In this document: one piece after another, positions 54,219 through 62,664 of the stretch
Numbering within the stretch: position 1 is the first letter of the stretch
Layout: each line of letters opens with the position of its first letter
Assembly (NCBI RefSeq): GCF_030646165.1
Contig: NZ_JAUTDO010000002.1
Coordinates: 372,001-436,000 of the forward strand
Source: Conexibacter sp. CPCC 206217
Lineage (GTDB): Bacteria; Actinomycetota; Thermoleophilia; Solirubrobacterales; Solirubrobacteraceae
Reading direction: 5' to 3'
DNA length: 64,000 bases
The notes under the pieces: generated by a model
Databases searched by the model: none
What the model was told of the DNA's origin: nothing
What the model saw: only the letters and a program-made list of their open reading frames with translations
Position numbers and translations under genes: made by a program

Positions 54219-56504
54219 ATGGCCGCAGCGGATCAGATCGTCGAGCCCTGGGAGGGGCTGCTCGCGCGTGGGCGAGCGGACGAGCGGCTCGTGCACGAGT
54301 CGATCGTGCCGCCCAGAGCCGGCAGGGCGGTGCCGATACCGCGCGAGCTGCACCACGAGGTCGGCGACGCGTTGGCGCGGGTCGGAATCGCGGCGCTGCA
54401 CACGCATCAGCAGCAGGCTTTGTACGCCGCGATGGACGGCCCGATGATCGTCACGACCGGGACCGCCTCCGGCAAGTCGCTCTGCTTCAACCTGCCGACG
54501 CTGCAGATGCTGCACGTCGACCCGCGCGCGCGGGCGCTCTACCTGTACCCGACGAAGGCGCTCGCGCAGGACCAGGCGCGCGCGCTGGCGGCACTGAGAC
54601 TGCCGCGGCTGCGTCCCGCGATCTACGACGGCGACACGCCGCAGGTCGAGCGCAGAGCGATCCGCAGAAACGCCAACGTCGTGCTGACGAATCCCGACAT
54701 GCTGCACGTCGGGATCCTGCCCAACCACCGCGCGTGGGGCGACTTCCTCGCCAACCTCGCGGTCGTCGTGGTCGACGAGGCGCACGTCTACCGCGGCGTG
54801 TTCGGCTCGCACGTGGCGAACGTGCTGCGGCGGCTGCGGCGGATCGCGGTCGCGTACGGGACCGAGCCGCGCTTCCTGCTCGCGAGCGCGACGATCGCCA
54901 ACCCGCTGGAGCTGGCGCAGCGGCTGACCGGGCTCGACGAGATCGAGCTGATCGACGAGGACGGCGCGCCCGCCTCACAGCGCACGATCGCGATGTGGAA
55001 CCCGCCGATGCTCGACGAGGCGCTCGGGACGCGCGCCTCGGCGCTGAGCGAGGCGTCGGACCTGCTCGCCGACCTCGTCGCCGCCGGCTCGCGCACGATC
55101 TGCTTCATCAAGTCGCGCAAGGCGGTCGAGGTGATCATGCGCAGCGCGACCGCGCGGCTGCGGCAGATGGGCCACGACGACCTCGCCGACAAGCTCGCGC
55201 CGTACCGTGCCGGCTACACGTCGTTGCAGCGGCGCGAACTGGAGCAGCGGCTGATGAGCGGCGAGCTGCGCGGCGTCGTGGCGACCGACGCGCTGGAGCT
55301 GGGGATCGACATCGGCGAGCTGGACGCCGCGATCTGCGTGACGTTCCCCGGCACGGTCGCGTCGCTGCGGCAGATGTGGGGCCGCGCCGGGCGGCGCGGC
55401 AGAGGGCTCGCGGTCTACGTCGCCGGCGAGGACGCGCTGGACCAGTTCTTCTGCCGCCACCCGGACGAGTTCCTGCAGCGGCCGGTCGAGGCGGCGATCC
55501 TCGACCACGAGAGCGAGCAGATCCACGCCGCGCACCTCGTCTGCGCCGCGCACGAGGGGCCGCTGGCGCCGGGCGACGCGGAGGTGCTCGGACCGAGATG
55601 GCGCGAGCACGCCGAGCGGCTCGTCGGGGCGGGCGTGCTGATCGAGCGGCGCGGCACGTTCCAGCTGCGCGCGCCGGAGGACTTCCCCGCCGCGCGCGTC
55701 CCGCTGCGCTCCTCCTCGACGGACAACTTCACGCTGATCGACGGCACCTCCGGCGAGGTCGTCGGCACGCTCGAGTCGGCGCGCGCGTTCAACACCGCGC
55801 ACGAGGGCGCCGTCTACCTGCACATGGGGCGCGCGTACGAGGTCGAGCAGCTCGACCTGCACGACCGCCGCGCGCTGCTGCGCCCGTTCGACGGCGACTG
55901 GTTCACGCAGCCGCGGCGCGAGACGATGACGGCGATCGAGCGACTGATCGAACGGCGCGAGACGATGGGCGTGCGGCTCTCGTTCGGGACCGTCGTCGTG
56001 ACGGAGCTGGTCGTCGGCTACCAGAGAAAGTCGCTCGTCGACCACGAGTCGATCGACTTCCACTCGCTCGACATGCCGGAGACCGCGTTCACGACGCAGG
56101 CGCTCTGGTACGAGCTGCCGGATGCGGTGCTCGGCCCGGAGCAGATGCTGGATCGGCTGCTGGGCGCGCTGCACGCCGCCGAGCATTCGCAGATCGCGGT
56201 GCTGCCGCTGCTGGCGATGTGCGACCGCTGGGACATCGGCGGCCTCTCCACCAACGCCCACCCGCAGACCGGCCGCCCGACGATCTTCATCTACGACGGC
56301 CACCCCGGCGGCGTCGGCATCACCCGCCAGGGCTTCAACCGCTTCGAGCAGCTCGTCGGAGACGCCTACCGCTTGATCTCGGAGTGCAGCTGCAAGCACG
56401 GCTGCCCGTCGTGCGTGCAGTCGCCGAAGTGCGGGAACTTGAACGAGCCGCTGTCGAAGGGCGGGGCGAGCGCGTTGATGCGACGGTTGCTGAGCGAGGC
56501 ATGA
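54219..56504 (+). CDS. DEAD/DEAH-box helicase, MrfA/YprA/Hrq1-like, with C-terminal DUF1998/MZB Cys cluster
   Basis: A 761-aa SF2 helicase. Motif I TGTASGKS, Ia YLYPTKAL, II VVDEAHVYRG (DEAH), III LASATIANP, V ATDALELGIDIG and VI QMWGRAGRRGRG. The C-terminal domain ends with four Cys (CSCKHGCPSCVQSPKCGN), the metal-binding site of MrfA/Hrq1-like repair helicases. Known relatives unwind DNA in repair of mitomycin-type crosslinks together with an exonuclease MrfB; no exonuclease gene is adjacent here. ATG 54219 fits the promoter; the longer frame inside the AsnC gene is rejected. Confidence 0.9.
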   Translation: MAAADQIVEPWEGLLARGRADERLVHESIVPPRAGRAVPIPRELHHEVGDALARVGIAALHTHQQQALYAAMDGPMIVTTGTASGKSLCFNLPTLQMLHVDPRARALYLYPTKALAQDQARALAALRLPRLRPAIYDGDTPQVERRAIRRNANVVLTNPDMLHVGILPNHRAWGDFLANLAVVVVDEAHVYRGVFGSHVANVLRRLRRIAVAYGTEPRFLLASATIANPLELAQRLTGLDEIELIDEDGAPASQRTIAMWNPPMLDEALGTRASALSEASDLLADLVAAGSRTICFIKSRKAVEVIMRSATARLRQMGHDDLADKLAPYRAGYTSLQRRELEQRLMSGELRGVVATDALELGIDIGELDAAICVTFPGTVASLRQMWGRAGRRGRGLAVYVAGEDALDQFFCRHPDEFLQRPVEAAILDHESEQIHAAHLVCAAHEGPLAPGDAEVLGPRWREHAERLVGAGVLIERRGTFQLRAPEDFPAARVPLRSSSTDNFTLIDGTSGEVVGTLESARAFNTAHEGAVYLHMGRAYEVEQLDLHDRRALLRPFDGDWFTQPRRETMTAIERLIERRETMGVRLSFGTVVVTELVVGYQRKSLVDHESIDFHSLDMPETAFTTQALWYELPDAVLGPEQMLDRLLGALHAAEHSQIAVLPLLAMCDRWDIGGLSTNAHPQTGRPTIFIYDGHPGGVGITRQGFNRFEQLVGDAYRLISECSCKHGCPSCVQSPKCGNLNEPLSKGGASALMRRLLSEA

Positions 56505-56622
56505 CGGTGTAATTGAAGGATCCGTTGCAGCCGGGCGCGAAGGCGCGCGCCGCGCTGCAGCTTGCTCCCCTCGAACCTGTGCACGAGGCTGTCACCGGCT
56601 GGCTGGTGCATTGGATCGGCCG

Positions 56623-57363
56623 ATGTTGGTCGTGATGGTTCGACGTACCTCTCTCCTCGCAGTGGCTCTCGGAGCCGCGTGCGCCGTGCCGGCATCCGCG
56701 CTGGCAGCCAACGGCGGCGCGGCTCCGATAGCTGCGTCCGCTGCGAGCGGCGGTGGGGCGCCCGATGCGCCGGCCGGCGCTCCGAACCGCTCGACGGGCG
56801 CCCCGAGCGCGCAGACCGGTGGCGCGGTGCCGGGGAGCGTGCCGAAGCGCAGAGTCGCGCCGGCTCCCAGAAGATCCGCCGTCGTCGCCCCGACCGGATC
56901 CGACGTTCCGGCCGATCCGGACGCCGCCGGGACGGTCGTCGGCCGCTTCCCGGTCCAGGGCGCCTACAGCTTCGGCGGCAGAGACGCGCGCTTCGGCGTC
57001 GGGCGGCCCGGTCATGTGCACCAGGGCCAGGACGTGCCCGCCGCGAGCGGGACCCCGATCGTCGCGCCGGTCGCCGGCACGATCATCTGGAAGGCCAACC
57101 AGCCGGGCGGGGCGGGGATCTACCTCGTGCTGCGCGCCAGCTCCGACGGCCGCGACTACGTCTTCATGCATCTCAAGCGGGGTTCGGTGCTCGTCGCGCC
57201 GGACCAGGCCGTGACGGCCGGGCAGCAGCTCGCCGAGGTCGGCGCGACCGGCATCGCGTCCGGTCCGCACCTGCACTTCGAGATCTGGATCGGCGGCTGG
57301 CAGGCCAGAGGCGGAGCGCCGATCGATCCGCTGCCGCAACTGGAGCGCTGGGCGGGGTCGTAG
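56623..57363 (+). CDS. Secreted M23/LytM-family peptidase
   Basis: A 246-aa cell-wall peptidase. Signal sequence MVRRTSLLAVALG to ALAANG, then about 75 residues of Ala/Gly/Pro/Ser linker, then the LytM domain (about 110-240) with zinc ligands in GHVHQGQDV (His, Asp) and HLHFEIW (His-x-His). Active-type motif complete. Start may be ATG 56623 or ATG 56635; the latter gives the cleaner signal peptide. The 118-nt gap before it contains GC-rich inverted repeats but no clear riboswitch. Confidence 0.85.
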   Translation: MLVVMVRRTSLLAVALGAACAVPASALAANGGAAPIAASAASGGGAPDAPAGAPNRSTGAPSAQTGGAVPGSVPKRRVAPAPRRSAVVAPTGSDVPADPDAAGTVVGRFPVQGAYSFGGRDARFGVGRPGHVHQGQDVPAASGTPIVAPVAGTIIWKANQPGGAGIYLVLRASSDGRDYVFMHLKRGSVLVAPDQAVTAGQQLAEVGATGIASGPHLHFEIWIGGWQARGGAPIDPLPQLERWAGS

Positions 57364-57411
57364 CCGGCCCGGGCCGCGCCGGGCCGCGCCGGCCGCAGCG
57401 ATGCGGTCCGC

Positions 57412-58296
57412 TCACGGCGTGGCGGCGGCTGCCGCTTCCGCGCGCATGTTGCGCGTGTACATCAGACGGGCGAAGCCGCAGCCCGTTATGAACATGAAGA
57501 GCGCGTAGACGGCGGCGGGGATCGTCAGCACCGTCGCCAGCGAGGCGCCCACGGCGATCGCCAGCGTCGCGTTGTGGACGCCCAGTTCGAGCGAGATCGC
57601 GGTCGCGCTGCGGTCGTCGAGCCGGGCGAGCTTGGAGATCGTGAAGGAGACGGTCATCGCCGCGACGTTGAGCGCGAGCGCCGCGCCGGCGACGTCGGCG
57701 AGGTTGTCGATCGCCTTCTCGTGCTCGGCCGTGACGGCCCCGACGACCACGAGCAGGAAGAGCCCGAGCGCGATCTTCGAGACGAACGGCCGGGCCGCGT
57801 GCGTCCACTCGGGCCAGCGCGCGCGGATCGTCATCCCGACTGCGACCGGCACGACGGTGACGAGCAGGATCCGCAGCACGATCCCGCCCATCGCGACGTC
57901 GCCGACGAGTGACTGCGCGTCGAAGTGGTTCGACGCGAGAGACAGGAAGAGCGGCACGGTGATCGCGGCCGCGAGGCTGCTGATCGCGGTCATCGTCACC
58001 GACAGCGCCGTGTCGCCGCGGGCGAAGTGGGTGAGCAGGTTCGCCATCGTGCCGCCGGGCGAGGCACCGAGCAGCACCAGCCCGACGGCGAGGCCGGGCG
58101 AGAGGCCGAACAGCTCCGCGATCGCGACCGCGAGCAGGGGTGAGATGATCGCGAGGTTGACGAGCCCGATCGCGACCCCGCGCGGCTGTTGCACGATCCG
58201 CGCGAAGTCGGCGCGCGTCAGCTCCAGCCCGAGGCTGACCATGATCAGCGCGAGCGCGGCGGGGAGCAGGACGGCGGTAAGAATCGAATCCTCCAT
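57412..58296 (-). CDS. Bile acid:sodium symporter (SBF/BASS) family transporter
   Basis: A 294-aa protein with about 9-10 helices. Crossover-region motifs GASPGGTMANLLTH and SLELGVHNATLAIAV are family-specific (the usual E-x-G-x-Q/H-N-x). Bacterial members carry pantoate, keto acids or other organic anions with Na+; substrate here unknown. ATG is 9 nt after a minus-strand TAGGGT. Confidence 0.85.
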   Translation of the reverse strand: MEDSILTAVLLPAALALIMVSLGLELTRADFARIVQQPRGVAIGLVNLAIISPLLAVAIAELFGLSPGLAVGLVLLGASPGGTMANLLTHFARGDTALSVTMTAISSLAAAITVPLFLSLASNHFDAQSLVGDVAMGGIVLRILLVTVVPVAVGMTIRARWPEWTHAARPFVSKIALGLFLLVVVGAVTAEHEKAIDNLADVAGAALALNVAAMTVSFTISKLARLDDRSATAISLELGVHNATLAIAVGASLATVLTIPAAVYALFMFITGCGFARLMYTRNMRAEAAAAATP

Positions 58297-58305
58297 CGGC
58301 GGCCG

Positions 58306-58311
58306 ACCCTA
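58306..58311 (-). promoter_or_regulatory. -10 element (TAGGGT) of the SBF transporter
   Basis: Minus-strand TAGGGT ends 9 nt before ATG 58296. Confidence 0.45.
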
Positions 58312-58390
58312 GTGAGGGGATGCGGCCGACGCGCCAGTCGGATCGCGGGCGGTCGGCGAGCCCCCTGCGCCCGTCAGCGATGATGTGACG

Positions 58391-59077
58391 ATGAGCGTCA
58401 CGCCGACCCCTTCGACCCGCACCGCCAAGCAGCCCGCGACCGCCGCGCGCTTCACCGCGCTGGCGGTGCTGGTCGCGCTCAACGTCGGCATCTTCCTGAT
58501 CGAGGTCGCCAGCGCGCCGTTCAGCGACACGTTGAACGGGACGCTCGTGCAGCACGGCGGCCTGAGCGCGTTCGAGGTCGACCACGGCGAGTGGTGGCGG
58601 ATCGTCACGAGCGGCTTTCTGCACGCGAGCGGGGCGCACCTGTTCGGCAACCTCGTCGCCCTGCTGATCCTCGGCGGCGTGCTGACGCTGGCGATCGGCC
58701 AACTGCGGATGGTGCTCGTCTACGCGGCGGGCCTGCTCGGCAGCTCGTTCTCGGTGATCGTCTTCGCCCCCGACACGCTGACGGTGGGCGCGTCCGGAGC
58801 GATCTTCGGCCTGGCCGGCGGCGCCCTGCTGGTCGGCTGGCGCCAGAGAAGGATCTTCCTGCTGCTGTTCGCGGCGGCCTGGACGCTCTACACGTTGAGC
58901 AGCACAATCTTCGTCCCCGGCATCTCCCAGGCGGGCCACTTCGGCGGGCTGGTCGCCGGCTGCCTGGCGGGCGGGCTGCTGGTCGACGACGGCGCGCGAC
59001 TGCGGTCGGAGGGGACGGCGACGGCACTGGTCGCGGCGCTGCTCGTGATCTTGTTCGTGGGGGCGCTGGTGGTGTGA
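58391..59077 (+). CDS. Rhomboid-family intramembrane serine protease
   Basis: A 228-aa protein with six to seven helices. The catalytic Ser is in VGASGAIFGLAGG, the catalytic His in SQAGHFGGLVAG, and HASGAHLFGNLVAL is the conserved H-x-x-x-N region. ATG 58391 preferred; GTG 58385 would add two residues. It cleaves membrane proteins; targets unknown. Confidence 0.88.
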   Translation: MSVTPTPSTRTAKQPATAARFTALAVLVALNVGIFLIEVASAPFSDTLNGTLVQHGGLSAFEVDHGEWWRIVTSGFLHASGAHLFGNLVALLILGGVLTLAIGQLRMVLVYAAGLLGSSFSVIVFAPDTLTVGASGAIFGLAGGALLVGWRQRRIFLLLFAAAWTLYTLSSTIFVPGISQAGHFGGLVAGCLAGGLLVDDGARLRSEGTATALVAALLVILFVGALVV

Positions 59078-59081
59078 GGGG

Positions 59082-59450
59082 CTAGAGCGCCTTCAACAGC
59101 CCCAACTGCAGCCCGAACGAGCCGCCCGCGAGCGCCCCGACACCGGCACGGCCCGCGGCCGGAATCGACTGCCCGGCGGCGAGCGTGGCGAAGAAGTCGG
59201 TCCCGTCCGCGATCGTCGCCCCGAGCACCCAGGGCTCGAGCGAGGAGCCCTGCTTCAGGGCGATCAGCGTGCCGAGCCCGAGCGCGACGTCACGCGCCCC
59301 GACAGCGCGCAGCAACACGCCGGCCGGCGGCCGCTCCGCCTCCGTCCCGATCCACCCGGGTCCGAAGACCTTGCGCGGCGCCACCACAAGCGCCGCACCG
59401 ATCGCCAGACGCCCCAGCGCAATGCCCGTCACCAGCGTGCGAGGACTCAT
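59082..59450 (-). CDS. Small membrane protein, DUF4267-like
   Basis: A 122-aa protein with three to four hydrophobic segments (GIALGRLAIGAALVVAP; GARDVALGLGTLIAL; GVGALAGGSFGLQLG). The GARDVALGLG and DGTDF segments resemble DUF4267. Function unknown. ATG is 6 nt after a minus-strand TAGGAT. It lies convergent to the rhomboid gene with 4 nt between stops. Confidence 0.65.
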   Translation of the reverse strand: MSPRTLVTGIALGRLAIGAALVVAPRKVFGPGWIGTEAERPPAGVLLRAVGARDVALGLGTLIALKQGSSLEPWVLGATIADGTDFFATLAAGQSIPAAGRAGVGALAGGSFGLQLGLLKAL

Positions 59451-59456
59451 CCGCCG

Positions 59457-59462
59457 ATCCTA
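59457..59462 (-). promoter_or_regulatory. -10 element (TAGGAT) of the DUF4267-like gene
   Basis: Minus-strand TAGGAT ends 6 nt before ATG 59450. Confidence 0.45.
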
Positions 59463-59536
59463 ACCCGCCCCTCCCCGCGCCGCGCCACCCACCGCCACTC
59501 GCCCCCCGCCCGATCTTCGGTACCATCCGCCGTCGC

Positions 59537-59609
59537 GGCGACTTAGCTCAGTTGGTAGAGCACACGACTGAAAATCGTGGTGTCCCCAGTTCGAATCTGG
59601 GAGTCGCCA
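59537..59609 (+). tRNA. tRNA-Phe (GAA)
   Basis: A 73-nt cloverleaf. Acceptor stem GGCGACT pairs with AGTCGCC, discriminator A. The D-arm has AGCTCAGTTGGTAGAGC; the anticodon loop is CTGAAAA with GAA; the T-arm is CCCAG-TTCGAAT-CTGGG. CCA is not encoded. TACCAT at 59521-59526 is a suitable -10, and a terminator follows. Confidence 0.96.
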
Positions 59610-59615
59610 TCAGAC

Positions 59616-59645
59616 GAAAGCCCTGCATATCGCGGGGTTTCTTTT
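59616..59645 (+). terminator. Intrinsic terminator of tRNA-Phe
   Basis: GAAAGCCCTGC and GCGGGGTTTC form a stem with one mismatch and an ATATC loop, followed by TTTCTTTT. This is the only classic stem-plus-T-tract terminator seen in the window. Confidence 0.75.
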
Positions 59646-59933
59646 GCCTGGAGCGCGTTCGATCTGAGCGCTGACGTGCCACTTCGGACGCTCGTGGCCC
59701 GCTCGTGGCCCAATGGGGCGGTCGTAGGAGGAACGTGGGGCGCGTGAAGGCTTGCCGTGGGTGCCGCCTCCACCTAGCTTCACGACAGCTGTTCCATCCA
59801 TAAAGCGGCCCGGCGGTGCTTGCGACACCCCGGGCCCGGCACCGAAGGAGTTAGCTCCGATGCCCTTCCATTGTTCCCCACATGCCTGCAGGCGTGTGGA
59901 GCTTCTCCTCGTGCGCGCTCGGGCGGGTGCGTC
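59646..59933. other. Gene-less segment downstream of tRNA-Phe with tandem 11-bp repeat
   Basis: No supported gene. GCTCGTGGCCC is repeated in tandem at 59690-59700 and 59701-59711. On the minus strand the adjoining text reads as an Arg/Lys-rich peptide tail but lacks an integrase catalytic motif. Likely residue of an integration event next to the tRNA. Confidence 0.45.
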
Positions 59934-60185
59934 ATGCCTGTGACGATCCGGCGTGCCCATCGCGACGTGCTGCGCCGCCAGGTGATCGCGGAGCTGCGTG
60001 ACATCGGCGAGATCCACCTGATGCTCGACACCGGCAAAGGCCCGCTCGCGCTCGGGCTGCGGCGCCGCTACGAGGGCTACATGCGGCTGCTGGACGACCT
60101 CGGCTGGCGCGAGGACGACCCCGGTGAGGAGTTCGCGATCACGACGGATCCGATCGTGCTGATGCGGGTGCCGTGGCGCTTGTAG
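59934..60185 (+). CDS. Small protein of unknown function, 3' end rewritten by IS fragment
   Basis: An 83-aa frame with ordinary coding character (MPVTIRRAHRDVLRRQVIAE onward). The region LLDDLGWREDDPGEEFAITT looks like a real helical/acidic domain. I do not recognise it. Its last residues (VPWRL and the stop) are read from the antisense of the IS630 remnant (conserved HDYKRHGT segment), so the original C-terminus was probably lost. Earlier starts exist at 59820 but add Cys/Pro-rich text. Cargo of a decayed island is plausible. Confidence 0.4.
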   Translation: MPVTIRRAHRDVLRRQVIAELRDIGEIHLMLDTGKGPLALGLRRRYEGYMRLLDDLGWREDDPGEEFAITTDPIVLMRVPWRL

Positions 60186-60744
60186 TCGTGGGTGGCGCGC
60201 TGCGGGGTCCCGGGCAGCATCGGCAGAATCGGCGCGCTCAGGCGGGTCGAGATAGAGACCGACGACGTCTCGGACCTTCTCAACGAACAACGGGTCCCTG
60301 GACAGCTTCCACGTCTCCTGGCGATGGGGCTGCAGCCCAAATGCCCGCCAGATCCGCGCGACCGCGGTCTGGTTGAGCCCGACCTCGGCTGCCATCGACC
60401 GCGTCGACCAATGCGTCGCGCCCTTGGGAGCGCTCTCCAGCGTCTTGGCGATCACCTCCTCGACCTTGGCGTCGGTGATCCTGCGCGGCTGCCCCGGCCG
60501 CGGCTCATCGGTCAGGCCGTCGAGCCGGAACTCCAAGAACCGCCTGCGCCACAGCGCCACCGTGTTGCGATGAACACCCAGCCCAGCAGCAATCTCGGTA
60601 TTGCCCTGGCCAGCCGCGCACGCCAGCACGATCCGCGACCGCAACGACAAACGCCGCCGCAGACGTACGCCGACGCGTCCACGCCTCCAACGCCTCGCGC
60701 TCCTCACCGCTCAACTCGATCGGCACAGCAGCAGGACTCGGCAT
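60166..60744 (-). pseudogene. IS630-family transposase remnant
   Basis: Reading on the minus strand from ATG 60744 (MPSPAAVPIELSGEEREALE), a frameshift near 60660 moves the reading to a long intact stretch: RSRIVLACAAG, helix-turn-helix GNTEIAAGLGVHRNTVALWR, RLDGLTDEPRPGQPRRIT, ATHWSTRSMAAE and LYLDPPERA. Then an internal deletion removes the CVDEKSQ block with the first catalytic Asp; the frame resumes in another phase at APILPMLPGT and ends abruptly after HDYKRHGT. The rest of the DDE domain and the outer end are missing. Non-functional. Confidence 0.85.
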
Positions 60745-61484
60745 CACCAAACCCTCCCACTGCAACTCGCCGCTGCCATCCGTCGCTCGCACCTGCGGAC
60801 GCTGCCTCGGCACGCGGACCGCGCCGACGAAATACCTGCATGCTGCCTCTCTCGCAGCGCGCAATACGAGGAAGTCGGCCGATTCCTGGTCCCAAAACGC
60901 CGATTGAAGCCCGTTTTCTGACTAAACCCACCTCTCGCCGCCGCCGCGCAGCCACGCCGATACCAATTCAGGGGGGTGCTTTCGAGGCCTGTTGCGACGC
61001 GGCTGCGGTGAGACCCGGGCCAGAGCTGACACCCGAGTTCATCGACGCCGTCGCCAGGCGCGTACCGGCCATTTCGCGTCGCAAACTGAGAGCCGTCAGG
61101 CGCTCGGTGATCTCCTGCGCACTGACGAGACGCTGCCCGTCTCGCGCCAGCAGTTCGACGGCCGCCGTGCGCGCAGCACCCGCCCGCATCCCGCTACTGG
61201 AGGGCCGACGTTCTGCACGTTCGAGCCAGCGGTGCGCAGGTCCGGCTCCATGCGTCGCAGGCCTCAGTCTGTCCATGCGAGCTTGGGCATTCTCATCTAT
61301 TTGACCTTCTCCCGTGCGCCGTCACCGTTGCAAGTCCGGGCCGCGCCGCGACGAACCGGCGAGCACGCTCATAGCGCTCCAAGCTCCTGCGGATGGCGCG
61401 ACACGGACCGGAGGTGCGCGGCACATGCCGCGCATCTTCGGTGTCAGCTGCTCGGCAAGACTCGGCCTCGCCTCGCGCAATTGC
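60745..61484. other. 740-nt segment without a convincing gene
   Basis: Only short, low-quality frames are found. A minus-strand frame at 60968-61276 (102 aa) contains VELLARDGQRLVSAQEITERL, which could be a fragment of a DNA-binding or regulatory gene, but nothing supports a complete protein. Base composition is less GC-rich around 60840-60970 and 61280-61330. Together with the IS remnant this looks like decayed foreign DNA between tRNA-Phe and the E2 gene. Confidence 0.5.
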
Positions 61485-62660
61485 TCACAGCGCCATCGTC
61501 AGCGGGTCCTCCAGCCGATCGCGCAGACGCGCGAGGAACGCGGCGGCGTCGGCCCCGTAGAGGATCCGATGGTCTGCGACCAGAGACACCGTCATGATTG
61601 GCCGGATCACCACCTCGCCCGCGCGCGCGACAGGACGGTCGACGATCGCCCCCACGGCGACGATCGCAGCCTGCGGCGGATTGATGATCGCGGTGAAGCT
61701 GCTCACCCCGAACATCCCCAGGTTGGACACCGTGCAGGTGCCGCCCGCCAGCTCCCCCGCTTCGATCGAGCCGTCACGCACACTTGCAGCGAGGTGCCGC
61801 GTCGTGCGGGCGATCTCGATCAGCGACAGGCGGTCCGCATCGAAGACCGTCGGCACGACCAGCGTGCCGTCGCCGGCGACGGCCACGCCGACGTTGACGT
61901 GGTCGTGCAACTGGTAGCGCCCGTCGCGGAACGACGCGTTCGCTCGCGGCGTGTCGCGCAACGACAACGCGGTCGCCTTGACGACCATGTCGTTGTACGA
62001 CGGCGCTGGCCGCTGTGGCGTCGCGCGCGATCCCAGCTCGGCACGCAGTTCCCGGCAGGCTCCCATGTCGATCTCGATGGCGACGGCGAAGTCGGGCACG
62101 GACGCCTTCGCAGCGGCCATCCGTCTCGCGACTACCTGCTGGATACGGCTGAGGTCCTGCCACGTCGAGCCGTCCGCCGCGACCGGGAGCGGCGCGCCGT
62201 CCGCCTCCGGGGATGCCTCCGCGACCTTCCGCTCCGAGCGGGGCGCCTCCGCGGGCGCGGGCTCCTGCTGGATCGCGCTCAGCACGTCGAACTTGAGGAC
62301 ACGTCCGTGCGGGCCGCTCCCGCGCACCTGCGCCAGCTCGACGCCGTGTTCGCGCGCGATCCGCCGGGCGACCGGCGAAGCCGTGAAACGGCCCTGGACG
62401 TTCGCGGCCGGCTCCGCTGCGATCGTCGCCAGCGTCGCTCCCACCGCCGCCGTCGCGCCCTCCTGCACGAGCACCCGCAGCCGGCCGTCGGCCGTCGCCT
62501 CGTGCACCGTCGTCGCCTTGTCGGTCTCGATCTCGACCAGCTCGTCGCCGACGGCGACCTCGTCACCGTCGGCTCTGAGCCAGCGCGCGACGGTCGCCTC
62601 CTCCATCGTCTCCGTCAGCCGCGGCATCGCGACCTCGGCGTGCATGCTCGCGTGCGGCAT
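61485..62660 (-). CDS. 2-oxoacid dehydrogenase E2 (dihydrolipoamide acyltransferase)
   Basis: A 391-aa E2. Lipoyl domain (about residues 9-85) with the lipoylated Lys in IETDKATTV; peripheral-subunit-binding domain (about 95-130, SPVARRIAREHGVELAQVRGSGPHGRV); catalytic domain (about 165-391) with SNLGMFGVSSF and the active-site SLVADHRILYGADAAAF. One lipoyl domain only. E1 and E3 are not in the window. Beside methylmalonate-semialdehyde dehydrogenase a branched-chain keto-acid or acetoin-type role is plausible. Confidence 0.88.
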   Translation of the reverse strand: MPHASMHAEVAMPRLTETMEEATVARWLRADGDEVAVGDELVEIETDKATTVHEATADGRLRVLVQEGATAAVGATLATIAAEPAANVQGRFTASPVARRIAREHGVELAQVRGSGPHGRVLKFDVLSAIQQEPAPAEAPRSERKVAEASPEADGAPLPVAADGSTWQDLSRIQQVVARRMAAAKASVPDFAVAIEIDMGACRELRAELGSRATPQRPAPSYNDMVVKATALSLRDTPRANASFRDGRYQLHDHVNVGVAVAGDGTLVVPTVFDADRLSLIEIARTTRHLAASVRDGSIEAGELAGGTCTVSNLGMFGVSSFTAIINPPQAAIVAVGAIVDRPVARAGEVVIRPIMTVSLVADHRILYGADAAAFLARLRDRLEDPLTMAL

Positions 62661-62664
62661 CGCG

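Noticed and set aside
57364-57411. GGCCCGGGCCGCGCCGGG text as a regulatory repeat
   Set aside because: It is simple GC-rich low-complexity sequence between convergent genes; probably a weak terminator and not distinctive.
59610-60707. 365-aa minus-strand frame beside tRNA-Phe as an integrase
   Set aside because: Its upstream half is the IS630 remnant and the rest is out-of-frame text. No tyrosine-recombinase R-H-R-Y pattern is present.
60968-61276. 102-aa minus-strand frame as a gene
   Set aside because: It contains a short plausible helical segment but no start signal, no recognisable family and lies in decayed sequence; kept only as part of the gene-less region.
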